A stretch of DNA of 64,000 bases from contig JAEVLN010000034.1 of the NCBI GenBank assembly GCA_018350325.1, positions 186,001 through 250,000 on the forward strand, read 5' to 3'. Shown piece after piece: positions 35,401 through 45,368 of this stretch. A model generated the notes under the pieces. That model searched no databases and was not told where the DNA came from. It was given only the letters and a program-made list of their open reading frames with translations. The stretch is from Globodera rostochiensis (taxonomy: Eukaryota; Nematoda; Chromadorea; Rhabditida; Heteroderidae). The translations under genes and the position numbers were made by a program. Each line of letters opens with the position of its first letter. Position 1 is the first letter of the stretch.

Positions 35401-38265
35401 CGGAGCAGCAAAAGCGTCCCGTCTTGGAACAATTGCATGGCAATGTGTCCAAGCTGTTGGAAAAAAACCGTACGGACAATCTTCAATTCGCCGATTGGAG
35501 CAAACATGTCGTGGAGTTAGCGCATGACCCGCGCGGTTCAAAGTAGGAATTGCTGCAGCATACATGGCCAAGGGATGGGGGGGGGGGGTCAGATCACCAC
35601 CACGCCGGGCTACCGGTCGAAGGTCGAAAGTGTTTTGAGCGAATGCTTTATAACTTTCTACAACCTAAACCCGTTAGGTCGAACCTTATACCAAATGAAA
35701 GCTCGCGATGAGAAGAAGCAATTAATAAAACAAAACTAAGCGATCTGTTAGTATGAAAAAAGTTATGGCCAAAAAAATGCCCATTTTTGAGTTCACTTTT
35801 TTGGCCATTACTTTTTTAATCATTGTCCAATCACTTAGCTTTAACTTAATGATAACTCTAGCTCATCGCAAAATTTTCATTTGGTATTATGTGTTTGACC
35901 TAATCGGTTTAGGTTGAAAAAAGTTACAACACTTCCGATCTTCGGACCGGATGCGACACGCCGCACTCGGGTACTTCCCAACTCAAAAAGTCGGCGAATT
36001 TTCAGGATGAACATTTTTTTGATTTGCGAGCGATGGGTTTTGTCGAATTTTTTTTTTTCAACAAATTGCACACTCCACAAAAAACTATTAACCCAAAAAC
36101 TGTTAAAAATAGATAATACGGGTAAACAAAGAAAGCTTTTGTTGATTTAATTAAAATTTGCATTAACATTTTGCCAGGTTCATCCAGCAAAAGTTGGAGT
36201 GTGCTAATTCGACGGAAAAGGCCCAACTTGTGGACGCATTGCGCGGCCACATGGTTGCATTGGCTCTGCACAAAATCGGCAATCACGTGATCCGAACGGC
36301 GTTGGAAACGGTGGAAAAAGCGTCACAAATTGAGGCAAAAGCATTTAATTTTGTATTTTGCTTTAATCCCTCACCCGCCCATTATCCCAAAACGGATATT
36401 CCCTCGAAAAAAAATTTGTCGCTTGCTTTTTGATCCGGATTTTAGGCTATGGTACTGAAGTGTTCCTTTTACATGGGGACTCAATTCTTGACTATATAAA
36501 CTATTTTTAGATAATCACTGAGATATTGGCGCAAGTGATTCCTTTGTCCCTCCATGAATACGGCAATTGGGTGATCCGACGTCTGCTTGAACACTGCACG
36601 GAGCAGCAAAAGCGTCATGTGTTGGAACAATTACATGGCAATGTGTCCACTTTGGTCACGGATAAGCATGGCAGCTTTGTGATCAGACATGTGATTGAAC
36701 ACGGCACGGAGCAGCAAAAGCGTCCCGTGTTGGAACAACTGCTTGAAAATGTGTCCACTTTGGTCACGGACAAGTATGGCAGTTACGTGATCCGAGTTGT
36801 GATTGAACACTGCACGGAGCAGCAAAAGCGTCCCATGTTAGAACAACTGCTTGAAAATGTGTCCACTTTGGTCACGGACAAGTATGGCAGCTTCGTGATC
36901 AGACATGTGATTGAACATGGACGTCCCGAAGACCGGGAGCGCATTGTGCGCAATCTGCAGGGCAATATTATGAAGAACACACATCTCCACTCCTTCTGCA
37001 GCATAATCGAAAAGTGTTTGATTTTTGGGACGACGGAACAGAAAAATGCGTTGATCGACCAAGTTTGCGCGGAGTGAGTTTTTTCCGGGAACCCCAAAAA
37101 CTAAATTTGTGCTGTTTTTTGTTCAGCAACGGCTCAGGCAAGCCGGCTTTGTTGGAAATGATGAAGAGACCGTTCGCCAAGGACGTCGTGCAGAAAATGC
37201 TGAACGTTGCGGACTCTGCGCGTCATCAGAAAATGATGTTCGTCATCAACACTGCTCCGATTAAAAACACGAAAAAACGATCAGCAAAGTGAGTTTTGTG
37301 TTGTGTTAACTTTTTTTGCCCTTTTAGCATTTCTTCATCAATGTTTTATGGTTATCGATTTTGCTCTCGGGAATTAATTCATTTTCCATCACCGTGCCGC
37401 CATTTAGGGTAGGGGACGGATTGAGTCTGGCCACTTTTAACATTTTCACAGTGAACCAAACTCATAAGCAACCATTCGAAAGCTCGTGATAAAAAGAAGC
37501 TAATTGTATGCATAAAGAAAAGGTTGAATGTAAAGTCAACAAAGTTATTGCCAATTATAACTTTTTATATTGCATCGAATTGACTCTTTCATGCTGAATT
37601 ATATCTTCGAATCACCTAAAACTTTTAAATGATATAAAGATTGGTTCGATGTGAAAAGAGTTATGACAAATGCTGTCGGTTTCAAATAATTTTCGGTTTC
37701 AAACCGAACCGAAATTTTCGGTTTTTCGGACACAATGTTCGAAAACTCCATTTTCCAGTTTAGGGGTGCGTTTGACTCAATTTGTTAAAATATTAGCAAC
37801 CAAATTTTAAAAATATGATAATTTTTTGGAAGCTTTTTTCGGTAAAAGATTCAAAAAGAAATGAATTTCAAAAAGTTGTAAATTCCACCGCTCACACAAC
37901 TCACCACCAGTGTTTTGCTGTTCCAACAATTTTGAACCTGTTCCTGTTCTGTTCTGAAATCTTAGAACAGCCTATCTGTTCTGTTCCTGTTCTGTTCCGA
38001 CCTCGAGAACAGAACAGGAACAGGAACAGAACAGGCCAAGCTGGAACAGCAAAACACTGCTCACCACTACACCACCAAAGCAGATGCATGTATTTTTGGC
38101 ACTTTGTTGACTTATACATTCAACCGTTTCTTTATGCATAGCTTCTTTTTACCTTGCATTTTTGTATTAATCAGTTTCTAATGTTTTTTGAGTTTCAGAT
38201 CGATTGCCAAAAGGGCGGACGGCGCAGTCGCCGACAAAAAAAGGAAGAAGCCGAAAAACGGATAA
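32439..38265 (+). CDS. Pumilio-family (PUF) RNA-binding protein with 18 repeats
   Basis: Thirteen exons keep one frame: 32439-32463, 32551-32671, 33072-33228, 33283-33737, 33919-33985, 34198-34344, 34489-34566, 34677-34748, 35337-35542, 36178-36334, 36511-37073, 37127-37288 and 38199-38265. The product is about 758 residues. It starts MASSSSSSNRPSHRSKLL, then NLQLTNLGKDVVEFAQDSQG as in Pumilio repeat 1. Eighteen repeats follow with helix cores such as GNHVIR, GNWVIR, GNYVIE, GNHVIQ, GTFVIQ, ASRVIE, GSFVIR and GSYVIR. A second repeat-1-like unit (NRTDNLQFADWSKHVVELAH) sits mid-protein, so two PUF domains are fused: the first lacks its usual end and the second its usual start. The C-terminus has FAKDVVQKMLNVAD (repeat 8 type) and a basic KKRKKPKNG tail. 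Known PUF domains have eight repeats and bind 3' UTRs to repress or localise mRNAs. Introns after exons 3, 6 and 10 start with GC. A two-gene split around 35 kb is the main alternative. Confidence 0.8.
35590..35968. mobile_element. Fold-back element in a PUF intron
   Basis: The left arm (CTACCGGTCGAAGGTCGAAA, CTACAACCTAAACCCGTTAG) mirrors the right arm (CTAATCGGTTTAGGTTGAAA, CTTCGGACCGG). It belongs to the same family as the partial repeats at 8.37 and 16.5 kb and lies wholly inside intron 9. Confidence 0.7.
37289..38198. other. Last intron of PUF gene 1, repeat-filled
   Basis: Contains a fold-back family piece (GTCTGGCCACTTTTAACA, also near 40,310) and CTGTTCCTGTTCTGTTC / GAACAGAACAGGAACAGG inverted repeats at 37,917-38,055, which also occur at 6.06, 6.63, 13.74 and 14.34 kb. 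Confidence 0.65.
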
Positions 38266-38269
38266 TGGG

Positions 38270-39000
38270 CGTGCGTCCGTCCCCTTTGATGATTGATGGA
38301 TTTATTATTTATTTTATTTTTGTTCCTAATTGAATTGAAGCGTGAAAACTTTACAGACTCGATCTCCATCAATTTAGATGACCAGTTTACACCCCTAAAT
38401 CTCGAATTTTTTAGCACATATTTTGCCATTTTAGCACATTTCGGCACGAATATGCATTTTCAAGATTTTTGTTACAGAAAATCGATTTTGAAAAAAAAAA
38501 TTTTCGATTTCGGCTCCGGGGTTCGGAACCGAATCAAAAAAATAGTAACCCTAGAATCCCAAAAACCCTTAGCAATAACTAACTTTTTTTCAAATTTTTT
38601 GTTTTTTTTTTTTGCAAAAAAGTTGTTTTTTTCGACCAATTGTTCGAATTCGGGTTAGGATCCGACATACGCAAAAAGGGAACCCGGTTACGATTTTTGA
38701 GGGTTTTTGTCATTTTTATTATGGGGAACGAGTCGGGGTAAAGAGAACGAATCGGGGGGTGGGGAACGAGTTGGGGGTGGACGAATTGGCCGGGAACGAT
38801 TCGTCCTCTGTCGTAGGCCGGGCCGGGATTTTTGGGAAAAACCGGGACCGGGATTTCAGCATTTAAAACCGGGAATTTAATAGGGGATAAAACCGGTAAA
38901 AATGGCCCACCCTAATACAAACACATTAAAATTAACTACACAAATTAAAATTAATTTTAATATTTGTATTTTACACTTGAGACACTCATCTAGTAAAAAG
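38270..39000. other. Intergenic repeats
   Basis: AT-rich DNA with GGGGAACGAGT(T/C)GGGG repeats at 38,720-38,800 and a GGGACCGGGATTT fragment near 38,840. No gene seen. Confidence 0.55.
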
Positions 39001-39004
39001 ATCA

Positions 39005-39985
39005 TTTCAAATTAAGTCATGCCCAAGGGGCTTTTCACAACTCTACACAATGTCAGTTGTGATTGATCATTGTGCAGTGCCTGTGGTCTACGGTTTACTG
39101 CCAAACAAAACATTTGCGACGTATACACGATTCTTTGAAGCGATTCGGGCTGCAGTTGCTTATGATTGGTTTCCGCTGCGCATTATGAGTGATTTTGAGG
39201 CCGGGGCTGTCAATGCAGCTGGGAATGTCTTTCCAAACTCGACGAGAACTGGCTGTCTTTTTCATTTCGGCCAGTCAGTATGGCGTCGTATCCAGCGGTT
39301 GCCAAATTTGCTGACACGCTATCGCGATGATGAATATGTCCGGACGTCCATGCGGTCAATGCAAGCACTAGCTTTTGTTCCTCCACAATTTGTCTACAAC
39401 TACTTTTGCATTGTTATGTCTACTCTTGAACCAACACCGGAGCTCCAGGAATTCATTCTTTATTTTGTTAATACTTGGCTTGGCCCAAGGCAAATCATTC
39501 AAAACGAAGAGATTTTGGAGGAAGATGCTGGGGGGGCTGCCGATAATTGGATTCGTGGACAAATTGAGGCACTGAATTTGGCTCTGACTGATGCTCTGTT
39601 TCCCATTGAATTATGGAATGTAATGGAGAGAGTAAATGAAGGGCTGGGAAGAACCAACAACTCAGTTGAAGTGCGATAGATTTATTGATTATTTAAGTGA
39701 ATGCCCAAGCTTCGTTAAGGGTTGGCACAGCGCATGGAACGTTCACCTCAAAGGGAACCAACGGGCGAGTTCATTTGCAAGAAAGATGGTTGAAGAAGAC
39801 GAAACTTGGCAACATATTGTGACTGACTTTCAAGCAGCACCTGCTGACGGCATTAAAGGACCTTATAACACTCGAAAAGCACAGTACATTCGACAGGACC
39901 GAAATTTGGAGGCTCTTGTAGCTGATTTTCAGAATCGTGACCCGCTTGAATTCCTCCGCTCATGCGCTTACCACTTGCGCTTTTA
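39005..39985 (+). pseudogene. Mutator-like (MULE) transposase, 5'-truncated
   Basis: The frame is open from about 39,005 (IKSCPRGFSQLYTM) through 39,671. A 50-base intron-like gap 39,672-39,721 (GTGCGA...GTTAAG) is followed by 39,722-39,985. The first part matches the MULE transposase domain: QLYT, YGLLPNKTFATYTRFFE, the second catalytic Asp in MSDFE, the C-x2-H of GCLFHFGQ, and RTNNSVE. Joining across the gap gives RTNNSVE-GWHSAWN, the family's usual ...NNxVEGWH sequence, so the gap is probably a real intron. The part before IKSCP, with the first catalytic Asp (usually in a DGTF motif) and the zinc finger, is missing, so the protein cannot be active. A stop TAA ends it at 39,985. It may document past mobilising activity for the TIR elements nearby. 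Confidence 0.8.
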
Positions 39986-40054
39986 AAATGATTCATTTTT
40001 AAAGTACTTTAGGGTTGCAATTCTTCACTAAGTGATGTATCTTTTTTAAAATTT

Positions 40055-40290
40055 CGGATTACTGTCGAAATCGTCCACTGTCGAAGTCCACTCTTTGCCG
40101 AAAAATCTGGAAAAGATTAAAACAAATGGTTAAATAATTAACTGTCGAAATAAGTCACTGTCGAAATCTGTCGCTGTCGAAAAAGTCTGAAAAAGAGCAA
40201 AAGGAGGCGAAATAGTTCACTGTCGAAATCAGTCACTGTCGAAATGGTTCACTGTCGAAATCCACTGTCGAAATCAGTCACTGTCGAGAT
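40055..40290. repeat. CACTGTCGAAAT short tandem repeats
   Basis: At least ten irregular copies of CACTGTCGAAAT(C/G/A), some with AGT before. The next 250 bases resemble the fold-back family at 37.4 kb. Confidence 0.8.
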
Positions 40291-40636
40291 TACATAGCAC
40301 CGTCTGAGTCTGGCCATCTGAGTCTGGGAAATTTTAACACGTCTTAACTTTTTTTTACAGCGAACCAGTCTCGACAATCTTTATATCATTTAAAAGTTTT
40401 AGGTGATTCGAAGACATAATTCAACATAAAGAGTCAATTCGATGCAATACTAAAAAGTTATAAAAGAAAAAGTGTGTAAAAATCAAGATTTTTCATGTTT
40501 TTTTGGCAATAACTTTGTTAACTTTCATTCAACCTTTTCCTTATGCATAACTCGGGTATTTGCGTTTCGGGTACCCGCCCGATACCCGTCCGCACCCTAT
40601 TATGTGGGGCAGCGGGTCGCATACCTAACCGAAAAG

Positions 40637-40869
40637 TAGAGTTGGTCGGGACCGGGATTTTTGGGAAAACCGGGACCGGGATTTTTGGGAAAACCGGGGC
40701 CGGGATTTTTGGGAAAACCGGGACCGGGATTTTTGGGAAAACCGGGACCGGGATTTTTGGGAAACCCGGGACCGGGATTAAGAAAATTAAAAAACCGGGA
40801 TTTTATAAGGGAAAAATTCAGTCCCAAAATTGGAGACTTCAGTACCACTCCCGATCCCGGCCAACTCTA
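40637..40869. mobile_element. hAT-like short element with minisatellite interior
   Basis: Ends TAGAGTTGGTCGGGACCGGG and CCCGATCCCGGCCAACTCTA, flanked by CCGAAAAG at 40,629-40,636 and 40,870-40,877. Inside are about six tandem copies of a 24-base unit (GGGACCGGGATTTTTGGGAA plus AACC) that starts with the inner part of the left terminal repeat. The Gly/Pro-rich ORFs on both strands are repeat translations. Confidence 0.85.
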
Positions 40870-40999
40870 CCGAAAAGTACCAAAATTTGCTGTTGTTTTT
40901 TTTGCGCAAAATGTTTCTTTTGTGATCTCATTTTTTAATTTATTATTCAAAATTTTTCAATTTGCACTTTTTAGTATTTAAATTAACGGAATCGTTTAA

Positions 41000-41054
41000 A
41001 ATGATCAACCGGTTCATTCGCAATTTTCTGAACGGTCAGCACATCATTCACAAG
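41000..41054 (+). other. Conserved small exon-like ORF upstream of PUF gene 2
   Basis: MINRFIRNFLNGQHIIHK ending at GTTTGG; counterpart of 31,228-31,281. The surrounding 40.9-41.9 kb follows the same order as 31.1-32.4 kb, so the duplication that produced the two PUF genes extended at least this far upstream. Confidence 0.4.
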
Positions 41055-41968
41055 GTTTGGACAAAATTTTTGTTTTGTTTCGGACGTGGGGTCAGTCATT
41101 TTGAAAAAGCATAAAAACAAAAAAAAACATTTTGCATAAATTGTTTGATTTTTTTCATTTTGTTCGAGAAATTGAAAGACAAAGTTTACAGGCCCATTTT
41201 TCGCCAATTTTTTACAAAATTTTTGTTTTCAATGTATTCAAAGCCTAAAAGATGCTTCTAGTGGTATTTGGGGGGCCTAGTTTCAGAATCTGACATTTTT
41301 TCGACCAATTTCGAACCCGGGACCGAATTCGAACACTTTTTGATAATTTAAAAATCAATTTTAGCCACAAAATCATTCAAAAAAGCCACAAAATTACAAC
41401 GCAACGACAAGTAAAGACCGATTCACGCTTTATGAATAATTTGTTTGGCAAAATTGTTTTTTTTGCCAAATTTTGAATTTTCGAAAAATGTTCGATTCGC
41501 TGTCCGGGGTTCGAAATTGGTCGAAACTAATGACAGATTCGGATCTACGGCCCCGAAAACCCCCCCAGGAACACCTTTTTATGGATATGGAAAAAAACTA
41601 ATAGTTCGGAAAGGTTCCATGTACAATTATGCTTCGTTTTGAAGTCGAAAAAAGTGTTTTGAGAGGTTTTCTGGGCGATATAAACGCAATTTGACCGATT
41701 TTGTGACTCAATTTGTTGAGATTTGCAACCAAAAAAAATTTTAAAAATGCGCTATTTCAAAAAGCGATTGCCGAAAAAAGTATTGATGCGGCTTAGGCTT
41801 AGGCTTAGGCTTAACCTCTCTCTCTCTTCATATGTACGTATGCAAATATTTTAGTCCCAAAATATTTTTTAGTTTCGACATGTTCAAACTGTTCGTCTGA
41901 CGTTTTTGCATCAATGCATCAAAAACGAGTGCCCGGCACCCGTTCTTTCATGGGGCTGCGCCGCTCGC

Positions 41969-44900
41969 ATGGCGTCCTCCTCGTCGTCGTCGTCCAGTAA
42001 ATTTTGGACATTTTAAGCCCGCAACAAAATAACCCACTGAAACAAATTTTACTTCTTTTTCAGTTTTTCCCAATTTCAGAACGGCCCAGCCACCGTTCCA
42101 AACTGTTGTCCGATTTCCACAAAAACCGTACTGCCAATCTTCAACTCACCAATTTGGGCAAACACGTCGTGGAGCTTGCGCAAGACTCGCAAGGTTCAAG
42201 GTGGTCATTGCTGGGTGTGAACGATTTGAACAGCCCGGGCTGGCGCCTTCTATGGCATTTAACTTTCTTCAACTTCCATCGAATCAGACAATCGAAAGCA
42301 CAAATTGTCATATTCAGTTTTTCAAAAATAATTTCGAAATTCGGGGGTCCCGATTTCCCCCCCCCCCCCCCCCTCCCCGGGTTCACCCAAATATTTGACA
42401 AAGATGAATCTTTTAAACAATCGGTGATTTCGTTCAATCAAAAAATGAATTTTCCAAAATGTTGTAAATGCCGCTTAAAAATATTTTTTTTTTGTTTAAA
42501 TCGGAAAAAAATTTAAAAACTGTTTCCTGTTTCCTCCACCATTGATGCTTGCCGAAAGGCATAAAAAATGGTTCGAACCCCAACCCAACACAGTCTCGAG
42601 ACACCACCACCTCAGATGTACTGTTGATTGTCTTAAATCCAATAAATAATGAAAAATCCAGGCCCGAATACCCGGATTCTGGATCCGGATCCAAGTTCTG
42701 AGTCCCCTGGATCTGGATTTTTTGAAAAATGATCTGGACCTGGATTAAACATCCAGATTTTCTGGATATCCTGACCCGGGGTGCTCCGACGAAAATACTC
42801 GAGTGAAAATCAAGCTGGTCCGGTCCCGAACCTAGTGTTCGCGACAGCATTTAAGCTTCTTTTTTTTTAATCAAATCGTACCATTTTAGCACAAAAAAAG
42901 AAGCTGATTGAATATAAATTTGCATTAACATTTTCGCCAGGCTTCATCCAGCAAAAGTTGGAGTGTGCCAATCCGACGGAAAAGGCTCAGCTGGTGGACG
43001 CATTGCGCGGCCACGTGGTGACATTGGCCATGCACAAAAGCGGCAATCACGTGATCCGAAAGGCGTTGAAAACGGTGGACAAAGCGTCACAAATTGAGGC
43101 AAAAGCATTTAATTTTGTATTTTGCTTTAATTCTCTTGGACTCCCCTCATTTTCCCAAAACGGATATTCCCTCAAAAAAGAGCTTTTTAATCCGGGTTTT
43201 AGGCTATGGTACTGTTGCCTGGGGACTCAATGCTTGACTATATAAACTATTTTTAGCTAATCATTGAGATAACGGCGCAAGTCCTTCTTCTGTCCCTCCA
43301 TAAATGCGGTTGTTGGGTGATCCAATGTGTTCTTGAACATTGCACGGAGCAGCAAAAGCGTCATGTGCTGGAACAATTACATGGCAATGTGTCCACTTTG
43401 GTCACGGATAAGTATGGCAGCTTTGTGATCAGACATGTGATTGAGCATGGACTGCCCGAAGATCGGGAACCCATTGTGCGCAGTCTGCAAGAGGATGTGC
43501 TCAATTTGGTCACGGATAAGTATGGCACCTTCGTGATCCAACATATGCTTGAGCATGGACTGCTCGAAGACCGGGAGCGCATTGTGCGCAGTCTGCACGA
43601 GAATGTGTGTGCTCACTTTTAAAAAATACATTTTTTTTTAAATTTACATTTGACTCATAAACGGACATTGCACCCTTAAAAATTCGAATAACCCCACAGA
43701 AGGCCACATTGTCTCAATATAAATTCCCAACCATTGCCTTCTAAAATTGTCAAGTATTTAAACTTTTCTCCTTCAAAAGATCACCTCCATGTCCCTCCAT
43801 AAATACGGTAGTCGTGTGATCGAACGTATGCTTGAACACTGCACGGAGCAGCAAAAGCGACCCGTGTTGGAACAACTGCTTGACAATGTGCTCTCTTTGG
43901 TGACGGATCAATATGGCAATTACGTGATTGAACATGTGATTGAGCATGGACTGCCCGAGGACCGTGAGCGAATTGTGCGCAGTCTACACGAGAATGTGTG
44001 TGTGCTTACTTTTAAAATCGTTAAATGCCCCCCCCCCCTCCCTCCCTCCTCCTCTCCTCTCCTGTTAGGAAAATTGATTTTTGACTTTCTCGTCAATTAA
44101 ATAAACCAATAGAAGGCATTTTGCCAATAAAAATTGGCTTTCAAAATTAGGTAAATATTTAAACACCTCCGTTTTCCCAAACAAAAACTACACAACATTT
44201 CTAAAACTTTTTCCCTTAAAAGGTCATCTCTCTGTCTCTTCATAAATATGGTAATCTGGTGATCCAACGTCTGCTTGAACACTGCACGGAGCAGCAAAAG
44301 CGTCCCGTGTTGGAACAACTGCTTGACAATGTGCCCACTTTGGTCTCGGATCAATGTGGCAGCTTTGTGATCGAACATGTGATTGAGCATGGACGTCCCG
44401 AAGACCGGGAGCGCATTATGCGCAGTCTGCAAGGGGACATTATGAAGAACACACATCTCCACTCCTTCTGCAGCATAATCGAAAAGTGTTTGATTTTTGG
44501 GACGACGGAACAGAAAAATGCGCTGATCGATCAAGTTTGCGCGGAGTGAGTTTTTTCCGGGAACCCCAAAAACTAAATGTGTGCTGTTTTTTGTTCAGCG
44601 ACGGCACTGGAAAGACGCCTTTGTTGCAAATGATGCAGAGACCGTTCGGCAAGGACGTCGTGCAGAAAATGCTGAACGTTGCGGACTCTGCGCGTCATCA
44701 GAAAATGATGTTCGTCATCAACACTGCTCCGATTAAAAACACGAAAAAACGATCATCAAAGTGAGTTTTGTGTTAGCTTTTGCATTTTGGTTCTTTGATT
44801 AATTCGTTTTCCCCGCTTTCGAAAACCCGAAATTCCGGCCTTTAAAACGTTTTGGAAGTCGGAACTCGGATTTCGGCCCAACTGGGTATGTATGTGCCTG

Positions 44901-44994
44901 GTTGCCTTTACATTGTTTTTTGTGTTGATCTGTTTAATTGAATTGTTTTTTGAGTTTCAGATCGCTTACCCACACCGATCAAACACCTCAGTAA
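41969..44994 (+). CDS. Pumilio-family (PUF) RNA-binding protein, 11 repeats
   Basis: Exons: 41969-41996, 42080-42193 (or 42200), 42941-43098, 43257-43604, 43780-43995, 44223-44545, 44599-44760 and 44961-44994. The start (MASSSSSSS, then RPSHRSKLLSDFHKN) and end (FGKDVVQKMLNVAD, then KKRSSK) parallel PUF gene 1. About 11 repeats are read, with helix cores GNHVIR, GCWVIQ, GSFVIR, GTFVIQ, GSRVIE, GNYVIE, GNLVIQ and GSFVIE among them. Using the donor equivalent to gene 1 (after TTCAAG) shifts frame by one, because exon 3 begins GCTTC where gene 1 has GTTC. A donor seven bases earlier (CAAG|GTTCAAG) restores frame and gives about 460 residues, but removes Ser-Arg from repeat 1. So the gene is either rescued by a shifted donor or carries a frameshift. 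The basic NLS-like tail of gene 1 is replaced by SLTHTDQTPQ. Intron 3 has a GC donor. Confidence 0.7.
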
Positions 44995-44999
44995 CTGGG

Positions 45000-45360
45000 C
45001 GAAGCAGAATAATTGGATAAAATGGCACTTTTGATGATTTAATAATTTATTTTTTCTTTCTTGCTCGTCGGACAATTTTATATTTTGTTCTCTTGTTTTG
45101 TGAAAAAGTCATATTCGAATTATGTTAGAATTTTGAAATTAATTTAAATATTGAAATGTATTTTATTTACAATTTTTGTGGGCATTAAAGTACCCAATCG
45201 CAGTTTAACGCCACAAAACAACAAACAAACAAATTTATAAAAAAAATGAAAGAAACGAAACGAATTGTAATGCATTAAAAACACTTTAATATAAAATAAT
45301 AAATTTTTTTAAATAAACCAAAGTAAAAAAATGAATGTTTACATTAGCAAAAATATGTAG
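45000..45360. other. 3' flank of PUF gene 2, nothing further seen
   Basis: AT-rich DNA with no ORF of interest; likely 3' UTR and intergenic. Confidence 0.5.
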
Positions 45361-45368
45361 CTCCCAGG

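Noticed and set aside
38600..38866. 84-aa ORF with GVGNELGVDELAGN
   Set aside because: Derived from GGGGAACGAGT repeats and the GGGACCGGG family.
40543..40981. Gly/Pro-rich collagen-like ORFs (GKPGPGFLGKPGPGF)
   Set aside because: Suggests collagen at first sight, but the periodicity is 8 residues from a 24-bp minisatellite inside a hAT-like element, with no Gly-X-Y triplets and an antisense ORF equally long.
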